64,000 bases of DNA from contig NZ_AP027060.1 in NCBI RefSeq assembly GCF_030295325.1, positions 233,552-297,551 of the forward strand, written 5' to 3'. This document shows positions 6,744 to 17,000 of this stretch, one piece after another. Position 1 is the first letter of the stretch; the number at the start of each line of letters is the position of its first letter. The translations under genes were made by a program, and so were the position numbers. The stretch is from Haliovirga abyssi. GTDB taxonomy: Bacteria > Fusobacteriota > Fusobacteriia > Fusobacteriales > Haliovirgaceae. Below the pieces are notes generated by a model, which worked only from the letters and a program-made list of their open reading frames with translations, ran no database searches and was not told where the DNA came from.

Positions 6744-7004
6744 ATGAATAGAAAAAGTATAGTTATGGACAAAGAATTATGGGAGCATTTAAAAATTTTT
6801 AAAGAATTACATAAAAAAAGTATAAGTTTTATTATCAGAGAGGCTGTAAAAAAATATTTAGAAGAAAAAACAAAAAATGATTTAGCTTATAAAATGCGAG
6901 TATTAACTCCTTATGTAGATGATAAAGAACAAGAAGAAATAAAAAATATATTATCAAATTTAACTAAAGAAGATTTAGAAACAGGTGAAATAATTGAAAT
7001 ATAA
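6744..7004 (+). CDS. Ribbon-helix-helix antitoxin, copy 2
   Basis: Identical in protein sequence to the antitoxin at 698-958, with the same ATG, ribosome-binding site and 11-bp overlap with the toxin gene. Two identical antitoxins mean that loss of one element copy would still leave protection. Family role as for copy 1: neutralises the toxin and represses the operon. Confidence 0.85.
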   Translation: MNRKSIVMDKELWEHLKIFKELHKKSISFIIREAVKKYLEEKTKNDLAYKMRVLTPYVDDKEQEEIKNILSNLTKEDLETGEIIEI

Positions 7005-7272
7005 ATTAAAATTATCTAAAAAAGCAGTCAAATTTTTAAATAAACATTCAAATGAAAAGAAAAAAATTATAAATATTTTTAAAGAAATAATGCCTAATTA
7101 CGAAAAAGCTTTAAAAAAATATGATATAAAACAATTAAAAGGAACTCTTGAGGAAACATACAGATTAAGAATTGGAAAATATAGAGTTATTTATAAAATA
7201 TATAATGATATTTTAGTTGTATATGTTTTAGCTATAGGAAGTAGAGGAGATATTTATAAAAATTTAAAATAA
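6994..7272 (+). CDS. RelE/ParE-superfamily toxin, copy 2
   Basis: 92 aa, TTG start, same RelE/ParE signature as 948-1226. The only change is Lys instead of Glu at residue 23, in a surface helix, so both copies should be functional. It is followed by the same terminator. Confidence 0.85.
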   Translation: MKYKLKLSKKAVKFLNKHSNEKKKIINIFKEIMPNYEKALKKYDIKQLKGTLEETYRLRIGKYRVIYKIYNDILVVYVLAIGSRGDIYKNLK

Positions 7273-7295
7273 AACCATTTTTTTACTTTATAAAA

Positions 7296-7333
7296 GAAAA
7301 ATCCCAGCTTTTTATCCTGCTGGGATTTTTTTC
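7296..7333 (+). terminator. Terminator of the TA operon, copy 2
   Basis: aatcccagc/gctgggatt stem plus T run, 28 bp after the toxin stop. Confidence 0.85.
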
Positions 7334-7510
7334 ATTATTCAATTTGCTTTTAATTTCTTTTAAAATGTACTTTAAATTCATTCTAAGGCTTCTTTTTTGT
7401 TTTTTAGTATTTAGGAACTGCCTTTGCTTTTAAAACCTCATATACGGAAAATTCATTTCCTTAACTTCTCCACTTACCATTAAATTAATTTTGCGTAATT
7501 GAGGATAGGG

Positions 7511-7752
7511 GAGAGTTTGAGAGGGTAAGGAACTAAGTTCCTTTTCTCCCTCTCAAGATATCCTTGCCCAAGTACCATATATCCACGCTCCCTCCCCACA
7601 TCAAACGTTTAGTGGGGAGGAATCAAAGGTGGGGCACTCCTCAAAAGCAGGAGCGAGCACATAATACCACATTATCGGATGCTCTAAGGAGAGCGCAGTC
7701 TCGACGGCTGCGTCGGATAATGTTTATTATGTAGCGAGCGGATAGGTGAGGC
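7511..7752. other. GC-richer structured non-coding segment, copy 2
   Basis: Same multi-helix layout as 1465-1706. Substitutions (for example tgct to acca in the single-stranded region near 7575, and tcg to tag after the last stem) leave the drawn helices intact, which fits a conserved fold. It ends 24 bp before the immunity gene at 7776. Confidence 0.6.
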
Positions 7753-7775
7753 TTGGGAATATTATTTGGGCTATT

Positions 7776-7967
7776 TTAAATTATACTTTCCTCTATACAA
7801 GTTTTTACTACTTTTCTAATAGTACCTTCTCCAAAATCTCCACCAATAGAATATGTGATTTTTAAAATTTTTTTTGTTTTTTCTAATAATTTATTATCAT
7901 CTATATCGATTTTTAATTCTTCTTTTAATATTGCTTTAGTTAGATTTATGTCATTCTTATTATACAT
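7776..7967 (-). CDS. Putative immunity protein for orphan Rhs tip B
   Basis: 63 aa, predicted mostly helical, start at ATG 7967 with agaggtga upstream. It begins 19 bp after the stop of the orphan Rhs cassette and reads in the same direction. Position and size are the reasons for calling it an immunity protein; I do not recognise the family. Confidence 0.6.
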   Translation of the reverse strand: MYNKNDINLTKAILKEELKIDIDDNKLLEKTKKILKITYSIGGDFGEGTIRKVVKTCIEESII

Positions 7968-7986
7968 TATTTCACCTCTTTTAGTT

Positions 7987-10620
7987 TTATTTCAATATTT
8001 CTATATCATCTAAATGAATTGACATATTTGTAATTGCTTGAGTTGCTCCGCCTTCCCCAAACTTTGGAAAATCTTTTGTAAGTGGTTCTAAATAATTAGT
8101 TGTATTCCATTTCCCATACGGAATTCTTATATCATCTAATAATTGTAAAGTATCAAACGAAGCCCTAATAGAAGCATCATGAGGTACTTGTAATTTTCCA
8201 GGAGAAGGAATATCATATTTTTCAAAACTAAAATATGTCCCGTTTGTATTAGAAGGTATTTTCATACTATTTTGCATTTCCTCTAAATATGTCGCATCTT
8301 TAGATACATACCTATATCCAGTAGAAGGAATAACATCTCCATTTGATTTTACATAAAAATCAGCTTTTGGCTTTGTTATATTTTTCAACTCAGCATTATA
8401 GGATTTAGCTCTATCAAAAGCTCCTGCATTTTCCATTCCCATTCCTAATGCAAATGCAGAAAACTCTCCAAAATTATAAGCTCCTGAATTAAAATTAACA
8501 CTACTATTTGTTCCCATTAATTCTCTAATATGATATGTCAATCCAAAGGAAAGCGTATCTCCCATTCCTGCACTAAAATCTGCAAATGTATAAATTATAT
8601 CTGCAGCATCATGCCCCGACGGATCGACATACCTAATAGGATTCCCTTTTGAGTAGCCATATAAGTTCAAACTAAGCGGCTCCTTAATATCGCCCTTGTA
8701 CGTATCACGACTTATAAATCGTCTTATCTCCGGGCTATAATATCTTGCTCTTAGATACTGCAATCCACTCTCTTCATCTGTATATTCTCCTGAATATCTA
8801 AATGGATTTTTTATGTCTTCTTCTATTTTAAGCTCTTTCCCATACTTATCATATTCATAATTATTTTTTATTGTTCCTGACGAATCAAATAGTTTTAGTG
8901 TATCTCCATGACTATTTTTCAAATAACCATAGTTTTTCCCATTTATTTCTCTTCCTATTATTCCTCTTAATCCAAATAAATTTCTTTTTATTTCTCCATT
9001 TGATATGTCATTTATAATTTTATTATTTGAATAATAAAATTTTGTTTCTAATCCATTTACTGCTTTTGACTTCCTTTGATTTGTTGGATAATATTTATAT
9101 ATTCCCGTTATCCCTCTTTTTATATCATTATATTTTGTAAGCCTATTTTCTATATTATATTTATAAGCTTCTGTTTTTTCTCCATTTATTGACTTATTTA
9201 GCAGATTTCCATTATCATCATATTCAAATGAATTTTTTTCTTTTTTACATTCCCATATATTATTATTTGATTTTACTCCTTTCCATTTTGTTATATTTAT
9301 CAACTCATCATCTTCGTTATAATTATACCACAAACCGCCTGTTTCATTCCAGTTATTATTAACTTTTACTTTATATTTTTCCATACTTATATTTCCCGAA
9401 GTTGTATATGTATAGCCCCTATCAATACTATCATTCCCATTATTAATTTTTAAGTTTCTAATAAGTCTATTCACTCCATCATACATATATATGTTTTTTT
9501 GATTAGATATATTATTGATTTCAGTTGTTAAATTTCCTACTTTATCATAATCATAAGTATAATCTAAACTCTTCTTTTCATTTAAAGTCCCTTGTAAAGT
9601 CATTAAATTTCCAATATCATATGTATATTCTTCAGAATATATAGTTTTTTTATCTTTTTTTTCTTCTAACTTTTCTAATTTATTATTCATGTAATATTGA
9701 TATTCTATTTTTTCATCCGTTTCATTATTATCATATATTTTCCATAATCTATTTCTAGTATCATATATATATTTATAATATTTATTGGTTATATCAGTAA
9801 CTTTTTTTATGTTTCCATTTTTATTGTACTCATACTTTACGCTTTTTCCATCTGGATATACTAACTCTTTTAAGCTACCATCATTATAATATTTATAATT
9901 TAATGATTCTTTCTCTAATGAGTTAATAACCTCTTTTATTGAACCATCATCATAATATTTATATTCTTTTATTTTATTATCTTCTTCTATTTTATTTTTA
10001 TAAACATATTGCAATCTATTATAACTATCATATGTATAATAGAATTCTTGTAATTTCTTGTCTTTTTTATAGATTATATTCCCCAAATAATCGTACTTAT
10101 AAATATTTGTTTTACCTTTTATTTCTATATTATATAAATCACCTTCATCTATTTTCCCTTGTTCTGCTTTATTTATACCTTTCAAAACTTCTGAATTTAG
10201 TTTTCCTATTTCTTTTATTAATTCTCCTCTTTTATTATATTGCTTTACTATACTCCCCCTTGGAGTTAATATTTTAATTATATTTCCAAGTAAATCATAA
10301 TAGTATTTTATATATATTTTTTCTGTTGGAATTTCTACTTTTATTAATCTTTCTAACGAATCATAATAATATATAGTTTTAACATCTCTAGCATTTATTA
10401 TCGTTTTTATTTTTCTAAATCCAGTTATCCAATCTATTTTTTCTTTATTTGATATATGTTCATTTGAAGATAATTTTTTTATTATATCTTCTGCATTATT
10501 TACTTTTGTTAATAATTCTTTAAATGATATTTTCTTCCCACTAAATGTACATTGAAATTGCAAATTATCATTAGGGGGTCTTTTTTTCATACTCATAACC
10601 TTCCGGTTCTTTGTGTCCAC
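7987..10620 (-). CDS. Orphan Rhs cassette: partial core plus toxin tip B
   Basis: An open frame of 877 codons. From about residue 17 to 660 it is almost identical to residues of the full-length Rhs protein (11044-18216), with YD repeats and the closing motif YGYSKGNPIRYVDPSGH. It lacks the signal peptide, carbohydrate-binding-like modules and N-terminal shell. The first codons (GTG at 10620, or ATG giving MKKRPPNDN) come from junction DNA, so it is probably silent or poorly expressed. The 205-aa tip is different: linker, then YVKSNGDVIPSTGYRYVS, GTYFSF, LQVPHDASIRASFDTLQLLDDI, ending near FGEGGATQAIT. The spaced Arg, Ser and Glu/Gln positions suggest an ADP-ribosyltransferase-type toxin; low confidence. 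Confidence 0.8.
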   Translation of the reverse strand: MDTKNRKVMSMKKRPPNDNLQFQCTFSGKKISFKELLTKVNNAEDIIKKLSSNEHISNKEKIDWITGFRKIKTIINARDVKTIYYYDSLERLIKVEIPTEKIYIKYYYDLLGNIIKILTPRGSIVKQYNKRGELIKEIGKLNSEVLKGINKAEQGKIDEGDLYNIEIKGKTNIYKYDYLGNIIYKKDKKLQEFYYTYDSYNRLQYVYKNKIEEDNKIKEYKYYDDGSIKEVINSLEKESLNYKYYNDGSLKELVYPDGKSVKYEYNKNGNIKKVTDITNKYYKYIYDTRNRLWKIYDNNETDEKIEYQYYMNNKLEKLEEKKDKKTIYSEEYTYDIGNLMTLQGTLNEKKSLDYTYDYDKVGNLTTEINNISNQKNIYMYDGVNRLIRNLKINNGNDSIDRGYTYTTSGNISMEKYKVKVNNNWNETGGLWYNYNEDDELINITKWKGVKSNNNIWECKKEKNSFEYDDNGNLLNKSINGEKTEAYKYNIENRLTKYNDIKRGITGIYKYYPTNQRKSKAVNGLETKFYYSNNKIINDISNGEIKRNLFGLRGIIGREINGKNYGYLKNSHGDTLKLFDSSGTIKNNYEYDKYGKELKIEEDIKNPFRYSGEYTDEESGLQYLRARYYSPEIRRFISRDTYKGDIKEPLSLNLYGYSKGNPIRYVDPSGHDAADIIYTFADFSAGMGDTLSFGLTYHIRELMGTNSSVNFNSGAYNFGEFSAFALGMGMENAGAFDRAKSYNAELKNITKPKADFYVKSNGDVIPSTGYRYVSKDATYLEEMQNSMKIPSNTNGTYFSFEKYDIPSPGKLQVPHDASIRASFDTLQLLDDIRIPYGKWNTTNYLEPLTKDFPKFGEGGATQAITNMSIHLDDIEILK
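8640..10573. repeat. Duplicated Rhs core segment, copy in orphan cassette
   Basis: Matches 11700-13633 at an offset of 3,060 bp with only scattered differences. The match starts at ggattccctttt, inside the NP codons of the core-closing motif, and ends at caaattatcatta. It is the homology that would let tip B replace tip A. Confidence 0.93.
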
Positions 10621-10635
10621 TAGCTTAGCTAGTGG
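10617..10635. repeat. Short palindrome at the orphan cassette junction
   Basis: ccactagc/gctagtgg with a 3-nt centre, followed by a T-rich tract on the plus strand. It marks the start of the orphan open frame. Confidence 0.4.
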
Positions 10636-10651
10636 TTTTCTTTTTTTATTA

Positions 10652-10684
10652 ATAAAAAAACTGGAGATTAAATTCCAGTTTTCT
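10652..10684 (-). terminator. Terminator of the T2SS-Rhs operon
   Basis: aactgga/tccagtt stem with an 8-nt loop and seven T residues on the minus strand, about 80 bp after the immunity gene. It separates the expressed locus from the orphan cassette. Confidence 0.7.
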
Positions 10685-10762
10685 TATCCTCATAAATTAA
10701 ATTCTTTCTCCTCATAATCTATGATTAACTACTCTAAATAGTTTGCAGTATTCCATAATAAA

Positions 10763-11080
10763 TTATATCAACTCATTATATTTCCGAGCTAATTTTAATA
10801 AGGCACTCCCTAATTCAGAGTATATATCCCAAGAATCCACTATGTTTCTTGTATATGATGGCAAAAATAACTTTGGTGACATCTTTGTTTTCATCTTTTC
10901 AAGCTCTGCTAGTATTCTTTCCAATTCATTTTGAGAAGGAATTAACTCTGAACTATTATCTTCTCTTTTTATTTTTAATATTTCTTTATTTATCCTAATT
11001 TCTAATTCATCAATCATATTAATAACTTTCATTTTCTTTTTTTCTACGGCATTATTAAATTTTGTCTTTGTACCCACCAT
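10763..11080 (-). CDS. Putative immunity protein for Rhs tip A
   Basis: Up to 105 aa, helical and charged (MIDELEIRINKEILKIK, ELERILAELEKMKTKM). The frame overlaps the Rhs stop codon by 37 bp. An internal ATG at 11032, just after the Rhs stop, is an equally good start and would give 89 aa. The overlap with the toxin tip is the basis for the call. It is the last gene of the long operon, before the terminator at 10652-10684. No family recognised. Confidence 0.65.
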   Translation of the reverse strand: MVGTKTKFNNAVEKKKMKVINMIDELEIRINKEILKIKREDNSSELIPSQNELERILAELEKMKTKMSPKLFLPSYTRNIVDSWDIYSELGSALLKLARKYNELI

Positions 11081-14000
11081 TGCATTTCACCTCCTGTATA
11101 TTGCAACCCATAATTTAATTGAGATGCTGCTTTGCCTGTTATTATTTGAGTTCCTGCTTGCACTTGCCATTGTTGTAATCCTGTCATAAGATTCCAATTT
11201 GGAGGAAGAGCTAAACCATATCTATTTGTTAAATTTGTAAAAGTAGGAAATAAATATGATCCTGATTTATAAGCTTTTTCCCCAAAATCATGAAACCTCA
11301 ATCCATAAGTAGCTGTATCTGCAGTTTTCATATTAATTGTTCCTTCTTTAAAAGATTGCAATATATTAATTCTTTGTTCTCTGCCAACTCCAATATTTTG
11401 TAGATATTTTGAAGCTTGTTTTACCCCTGCGTAGGAATCCTTAGTTATTAATTCACCACTTTCTGCTGCTACTGTAGGTAATAAAAACATTTGAGCAGCA
11501 TATCCCCCAAGTAAAGTTAATGCCGTTTTATCATAAGTATCTCTTGTCCACATCGAAGATAAAAACAACGGCATTAAATACAAGCTATTATCTGTATCAA
11601 TATATTTATTTGCCCAATATTCACTAGCATATTCTCCTGCTTTTGTCCCCAAAAATCCATATTCTGCACTATTTCCGGTCGGATCCACATAACTAATCGG
11701 ATTCCCTTTTGAGTAGCCATATAAGTTCAAACTAAGCGGCTCCTTAATATCTCCATTATATGTATCACGACTTATAAATCGTCTTATCTCCGGGCTATAA
11801 TATCTAGCTCTTAGATACTGCAATCCACTCTCTTCATCTGTATATTCTCCTGAATATCTAAATGGATTTGTTATGTCTTCTTCTATTTTAAGCTCTTTCC
11901 CATACTTATCATATTCATAATTATTTTTTATTGTTCCTGACGAATCAAATAGTTTTAGTGTATCTCCATGACTATTTTTCAAATAACTATAGTTTTTCCC
12001 ATTTATTTCTCTTCCTATTATTCCTCTTAATCCAAATAAATTTCTTTTTATTTCTCCATTTGATATGTCATTTATAATTTTATTATTTGAATAATAAAAT
12101 TTTGTTTCTAATCCATTTACTGCTTTTGACTTCCTTTGATTTGTTGGATAATATTTATATATTCCCGTTATTCCTCTTTTTATATCATTATATTTTGTAA
12201 GCCTATTTTCTATATTATATTCATAAGCTTCTGTTTTTTCTCCATTTATTGACTTATTTCGCAGATTTCCATTATCGTCATATTCAAATGAATTTTTTTC
12301 TTTTTTACATTCCCATATATTATTATTTGATTTTACTCCTTTCCATTTTGTTATATTTATCAACTCATCATCTTCGTTATAATTATACCACAAACCGCCT
12401 GTTTCATTCCAGTTATTATTAACTTTTACTTTATATTTTTCCATACTTATATTTCCCGAAGTTGTATATGTATAGCCCCTATCAATACTATCATTCCCAT
12501 TATTAATTTTTAAGTTTCTAATAAGTCTATTCACTCCATCATACATATATATGTTTTTTTGATTAGATATATTATTGATTTCAGTTGTTAAATTTCCTAC
12601 TTTATCATAATCATAAGTATAATCTAAACTCTTCTTTTCATTTAAAGTCCCTTGTAAAGTCATTAAATTTCCAATATCATATGTATATTCTTCAGAATAT
12701 ATAGTTTTTTTATCTTTTTTTTCTTCTAACTTTTCTAATTTATTATTCATGTAATATTGATATTCTATTTTTTCATCCGTTTCATTATTATCATATATTT
12801 TCCATAATCTATTTCTAGTATCATATATATATTTATAATATTTATTGGTTATATCAGTAACTTTTTTTATGTTTCCATTTTTATTGTACTCATACTTTAC
12901 GCTTTTTCCATCTGGATATACTAACTCTTTTAAGCTACCATCATTATAATATTTATAATTTAATGATTCTTTCTCTAATGAGTTAATAACCTCTTTTATT
13001 GAACCATCATCATAATATTTATATTCTTTTATTTTATTATCTTCTTCTATTTTATTTTTATAAACATATTGCAATCTATTATAACTATCATATGTATAAT
13101 AGAATTCTTGTAATTTCTTGTCTTTTTTATAGATTATATTCCCCAAATAATCGTACTTATAAATATTTGTTTTACCTTTTATTTCTATATTATATAAATC
13201 ACCTTCATCTATTTTCCCTTGTTCTGCTTTATTTATACCTTTCAAAACTTCTGAATTTAGTTTTCCTATTTCTTTTATTAATTCTCCTCTTTTATTATAT
13301 TGCTTTACTATACTCCCCTTTGGAGTTAATATTTTGATTATATTTCCAAGTAAATCATAATAGTATTTTATATATATTTTTTCTGTTGGAATTTCTACTT
13401 TTATTAATCTTTCTAACGAATCATAATAATATATAGTTTTAACATCTCTAGCATTTATTATCGTTTTTATTTTTCTAAATCCAGCTATCCAATCTATTTT
13501 TTCTTTATTTGATATATGTTCATTTGAAGATAATTTTTTTATTATATCTTCTGCATTATTTACTTTTGTTAATAATTCTTCAAATGATATTTTCTTCCCA
13601 CTAAATGTACATTGAAATTGCAAATTATCATTATTATCGTAAACATTCCAATTATGATTTCCTTCTTCATCTATATTCACTTTTACCCTGTTAAACTTAT
13701 ATTGGCTATCCAAATATTTTATTCTTTTTTCTGGAATAATTCCATTATTTGTTTTGGGATATATTATTTTTGTATTCCTATTTAGTTCGTCGTATTTATA
13801 GATAATTTTGTTATCTTCTGCATCTGACTCTGAATTTAATCTTCCTATTTCATCATATTCATATCCTTTTATTTTATTCCATTCGTTATTCTTATATTCC
13901 AAAATTTCTTTTATATTATCATATATATCATATTTTAACTTTACTTTATATATTCCATCATTAGCATATTCTGCTTTCTTTTCCATTATTATTTCTCTTT

Positions 14001-17000
14001 GTGTATCATCATATTTTATCTCTTTGTCAAAAATCTTATCACCTGAATTATAAATATATCTTAATCTATCTAATTCATCATATTGTTTATATATCTTACT
14101 ATTATCTCCAGAATTATTTGATAATTGTTCTAATAGAATTAAATTTCCTGTTTCTTTTCTATAGTTAGAAACACTCTTTATTATATTCTCTTTGCCTGTA
14201 TAATCTTTTTCATAGATATTTTTTGTTATACTATACCCATTATATGTTTGATTCCAAGGAGTTACTATATTTACATTATCATTATATTCATATCTTTCTT
14301 TATAATTACTTTCTTTTCCAGCAACATATCTATCAAAATCCCATTTGCTAATCTCTTTTAATCTTCCATCGTCATAATAATTATATTTTTCATAAATATT
14401 ATTCGGATTATTATCTGCATCAAAATTATGTATGATTTTTAGTCCTATGTTCTTTTTGTTTTCTGTAAGCTCAAAGTCCATCTGTTTATTAATTACTAAA
14501 TCTTTACTATCATCTGCTTTTTCTATATCATATGATCCACTATAGCCTACTTTTATAGATTTAGGCAGTTCCCAGAAATGATTCCCTTCTGATGTACTGT
14601 AATATTCAAATTTATCAACTCTATCATAATAATCCAATTCATCCATATGAACAGATTTTTTTTTATTTCCATTATCATAATATCTATAATATTGGATTTC
14701 TGAATTGTTTTGTTTGCCTAAATAAAAATTTGATTTTGTTACTTTTGTTGGATATACATCTTTGAAATAATCTTCATACCATATACACTGTATTTTTTCA
14801 ATATCACTTCCTTGTCCATTTTTATCTTTATCTATCCATTTTATTTCATTTGTTTTTAGTCTTTTCCAATTATATAAATATGTAGTTTTTAAATTCGTTT
14901 TTGAATTTGTTTCTGTTGTTGTAAACCAATATTTTTCTTTATCATAATTATCATAGTTATAATTCTCCTCTTTCATTCCAGCCAATAAATATCCGCCATT
15001 TTTAAATTGAGAATCATAATTGTAAATTAATTTAAATTCAAATTCATTTTTTTTGAATTTGTCATCACTCTTATATATTATTTTATTTTTTAATCTATAA
15101 TATATTTTTCGAGCATGAAGCTCAAAATGATCTTCAACATAAAAGAATGGTGGTGGACATAATGAATAAATAACATCATGTCGTCTCCCATATTTTTCTT
15201 CAAACTGCTCATATTCTAATTTTATTATTTTACCACTATTTTCTGTTATTTTATTTAAATATGAAAAAGAAATCTCTTTTTTATCATCTGGTACATTTGT
15301 TTCATTTCCTTTTAGTAATCCTAACAATTTTTGGTATTGTTCTCTCTTAATCTCATCTTTTATTGAATACTTAAGGTAATCAAAACTTGTTTTTCTATTT
15401 TTTTGATCTACTCTTGTTAAAATTTCCCCCTTTCTTTTAATATATTCTATATTTTTATTTGTTGGCAATTCAATAGTTACTTTATTGTTTTTATTGGTAA
15501 TTATAATTTTATTTTTATAAGTATCTTCTATTATTATTTTATTAGTTTTGTAAATAAAAATAATTTTATCCTTAAACCTATTCTCTATAAAATTTAATTT
15601 CCCTGTATTATCAAAAACATAAGTTATTCCTGTTATCATATTCATTAAATAATATTTATTTCCTTCTTTTTTTAATTTTATATTATTTAATTTATGATCT
15701 TTTAATTTATTATTATCAATTTCAATTCTACTACCATTAGATAACATTAATATATCTTTTTTATTTTTATTATTTCCAAATTTTGAATATCCTAATATAA
15801 TTTCTGGAAAACATATTCTCCAACCAGAACCTATCTTAAATTTTCCTTCTATATCATAAAAACTTGTACTATATATTGTTTCAATTTTTAAATTCAAATT
15901 ATTTTTTCCAGGTAAATTTAAATCAGTTATTTTATAGTTAAAGTCTCCTGTAACTAAATTAATATCTGCTTTATTTTTGTACTTAGTTAGCGTGTTAGCG
16001 ACAGAATTTAAAAAATTATCATCATTACTTACATTTTCTGCACTTCCTCTTGTAATTATTTCTTTTTTTATATTTCCATTTTCAATTATGTATTTTCCAC
16101 TTTCTGTTATCTCATAATTTTTATCATAATCTCCTTTATTGTTTGTAAATTTTAAAATTAAAGGTTCTTCAAATTTTATTTCTATTTTATTATATATTTT
16201 TCCATATAATATACTTTTTTCTAATTTTATTGGTGGAACTTTATCACTATCTACTTTCATATATACGTTTTCCCAATCACTTAAATAATAAATTGTTGCT
16301 TTTTTACTTAATTCTACTGTGGGACTACTTTCTAACGCCACATTTTTTGACATTTCAATTCTTTTGACTATGTTTTCTTTTTTTATTTCCGAACTTTTTA
16401 CAAGATATTTCCCTACCTCATTCCCCATATCCAACAACAAATTCTTTTCTTTTAAATTATCTATAATGTTATCATTATCTATATCATATTTATATCTATT
16501 CTCAAAAATATAATTATTATCTTGACCTATTCCTAAATAATTTAAACTTCCATTATACTCATTGTTATATGGATATTTTATTATTGGTTTTTGTTTACTA
16601 AGCAACCCTATTATATCCAATTTATAAGTTTTTTGTAATTTGCCATTAATATAAACTTCAAATTCTAATGGATTTTTTCCATTAATTTCCTTAATATTTC
16701 CATTGTTTTCTGTTATTTCTCTATAAGTAACTCCTAAAATTTTCACTATATACATCTCATTTTTTGCCTTATATGCCTTAAATTCTTTTTCATAACTTGG
16801 TCCTGTACTATTTATAAATTTTATGCTTATATCTTTTTTTGCATCTGTCAAAAATCCTAATTCCAAATTATATCCTATTTTTTTATGTATATAATTTTTA
16901 TCTTCACCTGGTTCTACCTTATAATCAATAACTTCTTTCCAGCCATCCACTTTTTCTAATTTAACATTATCATTTACAGAAAATTCTTCTGCATATGTTT

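Larger units (their letters stand above)
6047..7752. repeat. Long direct repeat, right copy
   Basis: Second copy of 1-1706. Differences are few: single-base changes in the AT-rich tract, the Ile/Cys change in the small ORF, one Glu/Lys change in the toxin and a handful in the structured end. It begins inside the iteron array and stops 24 bp before the stop codon of a different immunity gene. Confidence 0.95.

Noticed and set aside
9939-10277. 112-aa Tyr/Leu-rich ORF opposite the Rhs gene (also 12999-13337)
   Set aside because: Identical shadow of the duplicated YD-repeat core in the antisense frame.
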